DNA of 33,276 bases, taken from NCBI GenBank assembly GCA_903927685.1, contig CAIYOB010001383.1, forward strand, positions 1 through 33,276, read 5' to 3'. Positions 26,615 to 32,904 of this stretch are shown here, piece after piece. The position numbers and the translations under genes were made by a program. Every line of letters begins with the position of its first letter. Within the stretch, counting starts at the first letter, position 1. A model generated the notes under the pieces. That model made no database searches. It was not told the origin of the DNA and saw only the letters and a list, made by a program, of their open reading frames with translations. Source of the DNA: an uncultured Planctomycetaceae bacterium (lineage in GTDB: Bacteria > Planctomycetota > Planctomycetia > Pirellulales > Pirellulaceae).

Positions 26615-26705
26615 TTACTTCCTGTTCAAGATCATCTCCAGTTCGTCGATCAGCCCCACCGTCCTTGATCCGATACATCAACAACCCGGCACTTCGTCTC
26701 GGCAT
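26615..26705 (-). pseudogene. Collapsed Nudix hydrolase gene
   Basis: Four bases after the metallophosphoesterase stop, ATG 26705 begins MPRRSAGLLMYRIKDG, which matches the N-terminus of the small Nudix hydrolases that normally continue with LVHPGGPFW and the Nudix box. Here the next codons, after a one-base frame change, read GLIDELEMILNRK and stop (TAA, 26615-26617), resembling the C-terminal helix of the same enzymes. About 110-120 internal residues, including the Nudix box, are missing. The position suggests it was once co-transcribed with the phosphoesterase. Confidence 0.55.
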
Positions 26706-26709
26706 GAAT

Positions 26710-27522
26710 TCATCCGATGTCGAAGATCCGTTGGACCACGGGATTCCCGTATTCCGCCCCTCCGGTCAAGACCTGGAGGTTTTCCAAGATCTGGACTTCG
26801 CCACTGCCGTGCGTGTGTCCGCACAGGACGAGCAACCGGGATTGAGGGTTGACCTCCATGATCTTCCGCATGACATCACCGACCGCCTTGCACGAAAAGT
26901 GCGGAAGGTAGTTGTCGTCCGAGTGCCTGCCATTGTACCAAGCGGCCTCCTTGAAGGGCGGAACATGGGTCACGGCGATGACCGCCGGGTACTGGGCAAC
27001 CGCCTGCCGGAGGACGTGTTCCAAGTGCCGGGCTGCCTCGTCGCCAAGGACGTTCAGGGCTTCCCGGAGGGCAGGCTTGTCGAGGGCGAAATCGCCCTTC
27101 CATTTGCGGAGTTCCTGGATCGCCACGTAGTCGTTGAGGAACACATCGGATCGTCCGAAATCGCCCAGCCGAGCATCGGCCCAGCCATCGTGGCCGACAA
27201 GTCCGGTTTGGGGTGACAGTTCCACGACACCGGTGGCCGTCAGGTACGTCAGCAACTGCCGATCTTCGGCCAGATTGGCGACCTCAACACGGGTCCGGCC
27301 AATCGAACCCCGGTAGAAATCGTGATTCCCCAGAACGAAGTAGATCGGTTTTCGCCAAACGTCCGCCATTTCTGCCAAAACGCTGGCGATGCTGGGAGTT
27401 TCGGCGATGTCCCCACTGATGACAAAGGCATCGGCCTGATCCCGTACGGTTTCCAGGAACCGTCGCCGGTCGGCGGCTTCAAGAAAGTTCAGATGCACGT
27501 CCGTCATCCATGCCAGTCGCAT
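26710..27522 (-). CDS. Calcineurin-like metallophosphoesterase
   Basis: 270 residues, cytoplasmic (no signal peptide). All metal-site blocks are present in order: MTDVHL (Asp, His), ISGDIAETP (Asp), VLGNHDFYRG (Asn, His), AVTHVPPF (His) and LCGHTHGSGEV (His-x-His). The dinuclear site predicts phosphomonoester, phosphodiester or nucleotide hydrolysis; substrate cannot be told. ATG 27522 (MRLAWMTDVHL) is preferred because GGAG lies about ten bases before it; ATG 27552 is in frame but has no ribosome site. A Nudix remnant follows immediately downstream. Confidence 0.88.
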   Translation of the reverse strand: MRLAWMTDVHLNFLEAADRRRFLETVRDQADAFVISGDIAETPSIASVLAEMADVWRKPIYFVLGNHDFYRGSIGRTRVEVANLAEDRQLLTYLTATGVVELSPQTGLVGHDGWADARLGDFGRSDVFLNDYVAIQELRKWKGDFALDKPALREALNVLGDEAARHLEHVLRQAVAQYPAVIAVTHVPPFKEAAWYNGRHSDDNYLPHFSCKAVGDVMRKIMEVNPQSRLLVLCGHTHGSGEVQILENLQVLTGGAEYGNPVVQRIFDIG

Positions 27523-27573
27523 CGTTTTCAAGTCTCCGATGGTCTGCCCCATGAGGGAGTCCCCGTCGCCCGC

Positions 27574-27807
27574 CTACTTCGCCCGCTTCTGCTGCAACAG
27601 CCACTCGTACAGTTCAGGGTTGTTGTAGGCTTCCTTTTGGTCGTAGTCCTTCGGCAGATGAAGCAAGTACTTCAACTGGCTCTTGCCACTGCGATCCGCT
27701 TCGCTGGGCTTCTGGCCGGTCGTCGGTTCTGCGGCCAAAGCCATCAAGGGCACCAGGACAGCAGCGCCGGCCAACAGGATTGCGACCTTCAACGTCGGTT
27801 TCTTCAT
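27574..27807 (-). pseudogene. Collapsed exported carboxylesterase (internal in-frame deletion)
   Basis: 77-codon frame with a strong start: AGGGAG eight bases before ATG 27807 and a good Sec signal (VAILLAGAAVLVPLMALAA). It then reads LKYLLHLPKDYDQK, the opening strand of phospholipase/carboxylesterase-type alpha/beta hydrolases, and jumps directly to EAYNNPELYEWLLQQKRAK, the closing helix of the same enzymes. The central ~150-200 residues with the catalytic triad are gone, yet the frame is kept to the stop. It could still make a short exported peptide, but not a hydrolase. Divergent from the gene remnant at 27971, with 163 bases between. Confidence 0.65.
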
Positions 27808-27970
27808 CGCGGTCACTCCCTCAAAGCGTTTGGCTGATCGCGGTCTAGGTTTCAGTTTGGGGCGGAGGATTCAGGCCGCTGGTCCCCGTCGTGCATTTCC
27901 GCCGACACGCCGACATTGTAAACTTAGCAGCAGCCCAGGAAAACCGAACCCCAACATGGAGGACCCAATC

Positions 27971-28350
27971 ATGACGATGGCCCGAATGATGGCCGCGGAA
28001 GTTTGTCTGGTTCTGTGGGTGGCCCCCGCACTGGCCGGGGAACCGGCGGCAAAGCCCGCCGACGCCAAGGTGCGGATTCCTTGAAGGAAGCGGAGGATAT
28101 CAACGACTGAGGCTTCGGATTTCAAGTCCACGGTGATTGCGGAGATTGCCGTAACACGAAGCCGGAGATCGACGTGTACCCGAAAATGGTCGCGGACTAC
28201 CTCCACGTCAGCGATGACGGCTCCGACGCATGGCGGACGACACCCGACAAGGACCACGCCTACCTCGTTCGGAAGATGGACCCGAAGAAGATCGCCGCGG
28301 TCATCAAGAAATTGATGTTGCGGCAGCCCCGACGCCTTTCACAGACCTGA
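27971..28350 (+). pseudogene. Broken secreted protein gene (frameshift plus stop)
   Basis: GGAGG (27958-27962) stands eight bases before ATG 27971; the signal peptide (MMAAEVCLVLWVAPALAGE) is good. The frame stops at a TGA (28082-28084) after DAKVRIP. Adding one base there gives PLKEAEDIND, then an in-frame TGA at 28108-28110, after which the same frame stays open for 79 codons (GFGFQVHGDCGDCRNTKPEI, then YLHVSDDGSDAW and HAYLVRKMDPKKIAAVIKKL) to TGA 28348. The protein family is not recognised. Two independent lesions argue for a pseudogene. Confidence 0.6.
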
Positions 28351-28382
28351 CCCGACGATCCTGACCGCAGGAGATTGCCCGA

Positions 28383-29615
28383 ATGAACCTCCGACACCTG
28401 CTCGCATTGACCACGGTTCTGTTGCTCCCGCCACCGTCCACAGTCCATGCAGCGGATCACCAATTTGACGGCAAGATCGGTCGGGATGTCCTGGAGAATT
28501 ACCTGTCCCGTTCGATCACCATGCTCGATCTGCTGACCGGACACGGAAACGTGGACGACAACATCCGAATGCTCAAGAACATCGGAGCGAAGTTCGCTGG
28601 GAGAACCATCTACCTGTGGGGCGGTGAAAGCCAATTGCCTTCGAGGCTCGCAGCGGCTCGACAGATCGCACCCAAGATTCATGCCGCCGATCCGCAGATG
28701 ATCCTGCAAGCGTGCGTCTTCGAGATCGTATCCAAAGACGTTGACAAGCTCCCGATTCCTGCGTGGGCATTCGAAGCGTTCGGCCAGTCGCCGGAGGAGC
28801 GGAACTTTCGTTACGAGGCCATGCTTTATCCAGGTGGTCGTGGGCACAACCACTGGCGACAGGGTTCTTCCATCCCGGACGTCAGCCAGCTAGAGACCAA
28901 GCTCTGGTTCTACTTTCTGGCCGCTTCCTACGTCGACGTGGGCTGCGAAGCGATTCACTTCGGACAGGCCGAAATCATGGACGGCAATGATCCCGAACAT
29001 CGGCATTGGAGCGAGTTGCTCAGCAAGGTCCGTGAGTACGCCGCACTCCATGCCCGGCGTCACGTGGTCTTGTGCGATGCCCATGTCCCCAGCGGTGGCC
29101 TGTTGCACGGCGACCGGGTGCTGCTCGACTTCCATTCCTTTCCACTCAGGATCGTGGAAGTGCCGGAACGGCCGCAGGAAGGTGTGCTAAAAATGGGGGC
29201 CATGGACAGCATTTACGGACGAAGCAAGGGCGGCATTGCACCAAGTGGTTGGCGATGTGAGCACCTGCCATATCTGGTCGAACTTGACAACTGGGATGTC
29301 AGCAACCGGCCGGGACAACCGAACGTCGGTGGCTGCTGGGTCTGGGGCTACGATGAGATCTCGTGGTTCACCCACCAGGACGAAGCGTATCGAAATCAGT
29401 GGCTCCAGTACGCCTGGAATTGGGTACGGGAGCACGACCGCAACGGATTCTTCCAGATGCCCGGCAGCCGGGTTCTCCACGCACCGGTTGGCAACCAGCA
29501 CTGGTACTACGCCAACAGCCGAAGCGATGCGGTGCCGCAAGGATTCGGCCAGGAAGAAACCATCAAGGCGATTTGGTCGGGCAACGTGAACAAGGAAGCG
29601 ACTCCGCAGCCGTAG
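28383..29615 (+). CDS. Secreted protein, possible glycoside-hydrolase-like barrel
   Basis: 410 residues, with AGGAG nine bases before ATG 28383 and a signal peptide (LLALTTVLLLPPPSTVHA). The remainder alternates strands and helices like a TIM barrel: RTIYLWGGE, MILQACVFEIV, AIHFGQAEIMDGND, HVVLCDAHVPSGG, VLLDFHSFPLRIVEVPE, VGGCWVWGYDEISWF. The carboxylates in FGQAEIMD and GYDEISWF are candidate catalytic residues by position only. I remember similar uncharacterised proteins in planctomycetes and Bacteroidota but no demonstrated activity. It appears intact, in contrast to its neighbours, and may share a transcript with the GH5-like gene downstream. Confidence 0.75.
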   Translation: MNLRHLLALTTVLLLPPPSTVHAADHQFDGKIGRDVLENYLSRSITMLDLLTGHGNVDDNIRMLKNIGAKFAGRTIYLWGGESQLPSRLAAARQIAPKIHAADPQMILQACVFEIVSKDVDKLPIPAWAFEAFGQSPEERNFRYEAMLYPGGRGHNHWRQGSSIPDVSQLETKLWFYFLAASYVDVGCEAIHFGQAEIMDGNDPEHRHWSELLSKVREYAALHARRHVVLCDAHVPSGGLLHGDRVLLDFHSFPLRIVEVPERPQEGVLKMGAMDSIYGRSKGGIAPSGWRCEHLPYLVELDNWDVSNRPGQPNVGGCWVWGYDEISWFTHQDEAYRNQWLQYAWNWVREHDRNGFFQMPGSRVLHAPVGNQHWYYANSRSDAVPQGFGQEETIKAIWSGNVNKEATPQP

Positions 29616-29665
29616 TTCTGTGGGGAAAGAAACCGCCGAAGAACGCAGCCAGCCAGGAGAAGGCC

Positions 29666-29914
29666 GTGCTTCATCCCGACTTTCCCGTCGTCGAAGGCAA
29701 GGATGACATTATTGGCGTCGAAATCGGCCGCACGACGATCATGGACGGCTGGGGCATCCACTGGAGTCCGCGGAGCGGCTGGGTCTGGAGCCTCTCGGCC
29801 GGAAAGTGCGTGGTCATTCGGCGACGACGAGGGGTCATTAGGGTCGGCACAGACGACGCCGACAGGCTGGCGGAATTCCTGAAGAGCTGGGCTGGCGACC
29901 AACCCCGGCCATAA
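29666..29914 (+). CDS. Small protein resembling the end of a bacterial PH-like domain
   Basis: 82 codons from GTG 29666, which has AGGAG about six bases upstream. Core residues VEIGRTTIMDGWGIHWSPRS, VVIRRRRGVIRVGTDD and ADRLAEFLKSW resemble the final strands and helix of a bacterial pleckstrin-like fold. No membrane segment precedes it as would be expected in a full-length protein. It could be a 3' fragment of a longer gene whose beginning was lost, in line with the neighbouring remnants, or a genuine small protein. Ends 21 bases before the next start. Confidence 0.45.
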   Translation: MLHPDFPVVEGKDDIIGVEIGRTTIMDGWGIHWSPRSGWVWSLSAGKCVVIRRRRGVIRVGTDDADRLAEFLKSWAGDQPRP

Positions 29915-29935
29915 CCATTCACCGAGGTTCGTCCG

Positions 29936-30208
29936 ATGCTAAATCGAAGAACTGCTTTCTTGGCGCTTTCGGTGGCCGTCCTGGTCACGACCCCGACTCA
30001 GGCCCAGTACCACATCTATTGGGGCGACATGCACGGCCACACCAATCATACCGGTGGCAAGGGCACCGACGACGCTCGGTTCGAGTACGTGGACGAAGCC
30101 TTCGGCGGAAACAGCGACTACTGCGTGCGGGTCATCCAGGCCGACAAGGACGAGCACGGGAACCGTTCGCACGCATGGTCAAGTCCGATCTGGGTCGAGA
30201 ACAAATGA
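29936..30208 (+). pseudogene. Collapsed DUF3604 (PHP-like) secreted protein
   Basis: 90-codon frame with a signal peptide (AFLALSVAVLVTTPTQA) and the DUF3604 opening YHIYWGDMHGHTNHTGGKG, which carries the first metal-binding histidines. Within some twenty residues it passes to YVDEAFGGNSDYCVRVIQAD and HAWSSPIWVE, the characteristic C-terminus of the same family. The several hundred residues between (most of the metal site) are absent, but the frame is preserved to a TGA at 30206-30208 that overlaps an ATG. A CGAGG site precedes ATG 29936. Function as an enzyme is very unlikely. Confidence 0.65.
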
Positions 30209-30222
30209 TGGAGGTCATCAAA

Positions 30223-31410
30223 ATGCTCCGTTCACATCGATGCGTTTCGCTCACACTGGTTTTCCTCGGCGTCATCGTCAGCCGGGTAGCATTCGCCGAA
30301 ATGCCTTGGGTTCTGGTCGCCGACGACAAGCGTGGCTTTGTCCTGTCGGATTCTGGCAAGCCGTTCGTGCCGTGGGGCTTCAACTATGACCACGACGAGA
30401 ATGGCCGTCTGTTGGAGGACTACTGGGACAAGGAATGGCCGAAGGTCGTGGAAGATTTCCAGGAAATGAGACAACTGGGGGCGAACGTGGTCCGAATTCA
30501 CCTTCAGTTTGCCAAGTTCATGACGAACGCCGAGAAGCCCGACGAAGCCAATCTGGATCGGCTCGGCCGCCTCGTCACCCTGGCTGAGCAGACCGGCCTC
30601 TACCTCGACATCACCGGCCTTGCCTGTTACAGGAAAAAAGACGTTCCCCAATGGTACGATGACCTCTCAGAGCGAGATCGCTGGGTCGCCCAGGCCCGAT
30701 TTTGGGAAGCCGTGGCCCGCCGATGCAGCAACAGTCCGGCGATTTTCTGTTATGACTTGATGAACGAGCCTGTGGTGTCCGGAGGCGCCAGGACGGATTG
30801 GTTGGGGCCGTCTCTGGGGGGAGGCGAATCCGGGTACTTCGTCCAGTTCATCACCCTGGAGAAGAGCAATCGCCCTCGGCCGCAAGTCGCCCGGCAGTGG
30901 TGTCGTGAACTGGTGACGGCCATTCGCGAGCGGGACCAGCGTCACTTGATCACGGTCGGGCTTGTCCACTGGAGTCTGGATCGCCCCGGCATGTCGTCGG
31001 GGTTCGTGCCCAAGGAAATTGCCGCCGAACTGGACTTCATCGCTGTCCACCTTTACCCGGAGAAGGGCAAGGTCAAGGAAGCCCTGGAAAAGTTGTCGGG
31101 CTTCGCCGTTGGAAAACCCGTGATCATCGAGGAGACGTTCGTACTGAAATGCTCCCTTCAGGAGTTCGAGCAGTTCTTGGATCTGTCGAGGAACGTTGCC
31201 GACGGCTGGATCGGGTTCTATTGGGGAACAACGCCGGAGGAATACCGGCAAATGAAAACGATCCGGGCAGCCTTTATGCTTAGCTGGCTGGAGGTATTTC
31301 AGAAACGGACGGAACAGATCCAGCGAAGCGTGGTCCGTCCTGCCCTCAACCTGCCGCCGCATGTCGGCCAACCCCGTCCCAGGTGTCCGCCGTTCCCGCT
31401 CGGCAGGTAG
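30223..31410 (+). CDS. Exported GH5-like glycosidase, C-terminus probably altered
   Basis: 395 residues. ATG 30223 has GGAGG eight bases upstream and begins a signal peptide (VSLTLVFLGVIVSRVAFA); ATG 30205/30208 are in frame but lack a site. GH5/clan-A features: FVPWGFNYDH, GANVVRIHLQF, CYDLMNEPVVSGG with the acid/base Glu, LDFIAVHLYPEKG, and KPVIIEETF with the nucleophile Glu. A cellulase/mannanase-type retaining glycosidase is expected; substrate unknown. After about residue 360 (LSWLEVFQKRT) the sequence becomes Arg/Pro-rich and lies antisense to a ComM-like fragment, so the natural end was probably lost and replaced by read-through to TAG 31410. Confidence 0.8.
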   Translation: MLRSHRCVSLTLVFLGVIVSRVAFAEMPWVLVADDKRGFVLSDSGKPFVPWGFNYDHDENGRLLEDYWDKEWPKVVEDFQEMRQLGANVVRIHLQFAKFMTNAEKPDEANLDRLGRLVTLAEQTGLYLDITGLACYRKKDVPQWYDDLSERDRWVAQARFWEAVARRCSNSPAIFCYDLMNEPVVSGGARTDWLGPSLGGGESGYFVQFITLEKSNRPRPQVARQWCRELVTAIRERDQRHLITVGLVHWSLDRPGMSSGFVPKEIAAELDFIAVHLYPEKGKVKEALEKLSGFAVGKPVIIEETFVLKCSLQEFEQFLDLSRNVADGWIGFYWGTTPEEYRQMKTIRAAFMLSWLEVFQKRTEQIQRSVVRPALNLPPHVGQPRPRCPPFPLGR

Positions 31411-31566
31411 CACCATTTCGACGGTGATGTCGGCCTGCGAAAACTCCCGCACGTGACGTTCAATTTGCCGAACGGAGCAGGAGCAGTCCTGATACGGGTT
31501 GTTGCGGTGTCCGCACGGGCAGGGCCGGGTCTCAAACGTTTGCGACAGGCCAAGCTCCAGGGCCAC
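31339..31566 (-). pseudogene. ComM/YifB (Mg-chelatase-like) gene fragment
   Basis: About 76 codons on the - strand read TRPCPCGHRNNPYQDCSCSV, RQIERHVREFS, ITVEMVLPAERERRTPGTG and LADMRRQVEGR. The PCPCG plus C-x-C cysteine block, QIxRY-like helix, 'VEV-P' strand and MRxxV helix match the C-terminal half of ComM/YifB AAA+ proteins, with the segment GPLLDRID apparently shortened. It has no N-terminal ATPase part, is bounded upstream by a stop, and runs antisense into the end of the GH5-like gene. Read as a leftover of a larger gene. Confidence 0.5.
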
Positions 31567-31582
31567 GGCAGATCACATGAGA

Positions 31583-31620
31583 TTTGCGACAACGTCCTGC
31601 AAACGGGTGGTTGTCGCAAA
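31583..31620. repeat. 11-bp perfect inverted repeat
   Basis: TTTGCGACAAC (31583-31593) and GTTGTCGCAAA (31610-31620) are exact reverse complements around a 16-base loop. A further copy of the first nine bases occurs at 31538-31546 within the ComM-like fragment. No T-run follows, so it is not a standard terminator. It could be a protein-binding site or the scar of an element. Confidence 0.6.
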
Positions 31621-31754
31621 ATCGAAATTGAGACGGCGGCAGGGTTGGGACGAAACGGAGCAGAACGCAGCTCGACTAGCGAAAAGCAGTTACGGCAAGG
31701 CCAGGAGGCCCCAGTCCCAAAGTTCACGAAATCGGCCAGGCCCCACGCCCCTGG

Positions 31755-31780
31755 TCTCACCGGGCTTTCCACCGGTGAGA
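31755..31780. repeat. 9-bp inverted repeat upstream of tag
   Basis: TCTCACCGG (31755-31763) pairs with CCGGTGAGA (31772-31780) around an 8-base loop, about 50 bases before the tag start. Only a short AAA follows. It may be a weak terminator of upstream transcription or a leader hairpin; no function is demonstrated. Confidence 0.5.
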
Positions 31781-31832
31781 AAACTCGATACGGTGGGACA
31801 CCGCAGATGCCAGAAAGGAAACGGAGCGAGAC

Positions 31833-32423
31833 ATGGAGCCACACCGCTGCCCATGGGCCACGGGAGACAACTACATCCAGTACCACGACACCGAGTGGGG
31901 CGTGCCGATCCACGACGACCGGTTGCTGTTTGAATTTCTGGTCCTGGAAGGAGCACAGGCCGGACTGAGTTGGTCCACGATCCTGAACAAGCGGGACAAT
32001 TACCGGCAAGCCTTTGACAATTTCGATCCCGCCATCGTCGCCAAGTACGGCGACAAGAAGCGGCAGACGTTGTTGTCGAATCCGGGGATCGTCCGTAACC
32101 GGCTGAAGATCGACGCCGCCATACAAAACGCCAAAATGTTTCTGGCAACGGTGCAGGAGTTCGGCACGTTCGACAAGTACATCTGGAGTTTCGTCGGACA
32201 CTTGCCAATACAGAACGCCTGGAAGTCGATGCAGGAGGTGCCTGCCCGGACACCAGAGTCGGATGCCATGAGTGCCGACCTAAAACGGCGGGGCTTCAAG
32301 TTCGTTGGCAGTACGATTTGCTACGCCTACATGCAGGCCGTAGGGATGGTGAACGATCACGTGGTCGATTGTTTTCGGCACCGGGAACTGGCGAGGACAC
32401 GGCGTGGCAAAAAGGGCCGCTGA
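31833..32423 (+). CDS. tag: DNA-3-methyladenine glycosylase I
   Basis: 196 residues, normal family length. Removes 3-methyladenine from alkylated DNA in the cytoplasm. RCPWATGD at the start carries the zinc cysteine, YHDTEWGVPIHDD the second ligand region and the conserved Trp, LEGAQAGLSWSTIL the active-site Glu, and NDHVVDCFRH the closing His/Cys zinc ligands. GGAG lies six bases before ATG 31833. The stop overlaps the start of the GIY-YIG gene by 20 bases, suggesting co-expression. Confidence 0.96.
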   Translation: MEPHRCPWATGDNYIQYHDTEWGVPIHDDRLLFEFLVLEGAQAGLSWSTILNKRDNYRQAFDNFDPAIVAKYGDKKRQTLLSNPGIVRNRLKIDAAIQNAKMFLATVQEFGTFDKYIWSFVGHLPIQNAWKSMQEVPARTPESDAMSADLKRRGFKFVGSTICYAYMQAVGMVNDHVVDCFRHRELARTRRGKKGR

Positions 32424-32679
32424 AGTCTGGTTCGTCTACATCCTGCGGTGCGTCGATGGCACGTTGTACACCGGCATCACCAAGGATTTGGCCCGCCGTT
32501 GCCAGCAGCACGACGATGGAACCGCCGCCCGCTACACCCGCAGCCGTCGCCCGGTCAAGTTGGTGTACCAGGAGCCACAACGGGGCCAAAGTCTGGCCTT
32601 GAAGCGGGAAGCGGCCATCAAAAAGCTGACACGGCGGCAAGAGTTGGCTTTGATCCGAGGGGCCAGGGTGTGCTTGTAG
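32404..32679 (+). CDS. GIY-YIG nuclease-domain protein (UPF0213/YhbQ-like)
   Basis: 91 residues. Single GIY-YIG domain with VWFVYILRCVDGTLYTGIT (VYI and YTG standing for GIY and YIG), the catalytic Arg in LARRCQQH, and the metal-binding Glu in LKREAAIKKL. Members of this small family are putative nucleases of uncertain role. The start is GTG 32404, inside the end of tag, with GAGG about nine bases upstream; no other start precedes the first strand. Coupling to a DNA repair gene fits a DNA-related role but is inference. Confidence 0.9.
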   Translation: MAKRAAEVWFVYILRCVDGTLYTGITKDLARRCQQHDDGTAARYTRSRRPVKLVYQEPQRGQSLALKREAAIKKLTRRQELALIRGARVCL

Positions 32680-32712
32680 CCGATCCGTTTTGCTGTCGTC
32701 TCCTGCCGCACT

Positions 32713-32744
32713 TGACGTGGTAGAATGCCTTTTGTCCCACGTCA
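32713..32744. promoter_or_regulatory. 8-bp inverted repeat around a -10-like box
   Basis: TGACGTGG (32713-32720) and CCACGTCA (32737-32744) are exact reverse complements; the 16 bases between start with TAGAAT, a good -10-like hexamer. A matching -35 is not obvious. It lies 25 bases before the small membrane peptide gene and might be an operator-promoter. Confidence 0.3.
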
Positions 32745-32769
32745 CTGACGGGTTCGCTGGAGCAGCGTC

Positions 32770-32883
32770 ATGCAGCGTAGGAAACGACGAGGCGAGGTCG
32801 GCTTACACGATTGCCTAATCGTGGTCGTGGTACTGCTGGGTGGCCTGTTGATCGCTTCCTACGGAGGCAAGCTGTTCGGCTGA
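32770..32883 (+). CDS. Small membrane peptide, 37 residues
   Basis: ATG 32770 to TGA 32881-32883, with TGGAG about nine bases upstream. A basic N-terminus (MQRRKRRGEVG) is followed by one hydrophobic helix (CLIVVVVLLGGLLIASYGG). The layout is a typical single-pass small inner-membrane protein with the N-terminus in the cytoplasm. No family recognised. Confidence 0.5.
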   Translation: MQRRKRRGEVGLHDCLIVVVVLLGGLLIASYGGKLFG

Positions 32884-32904
32884 ACGAAAGCCTACGAGCG
32901 TCGC

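Noticed and set aside
28108..28110. TGA as a selenocysteine codon
   Set aside because: No selenocysteine insertion hairpin or known selenoprotein family is seen, and an independent frameshift lies just upstream.
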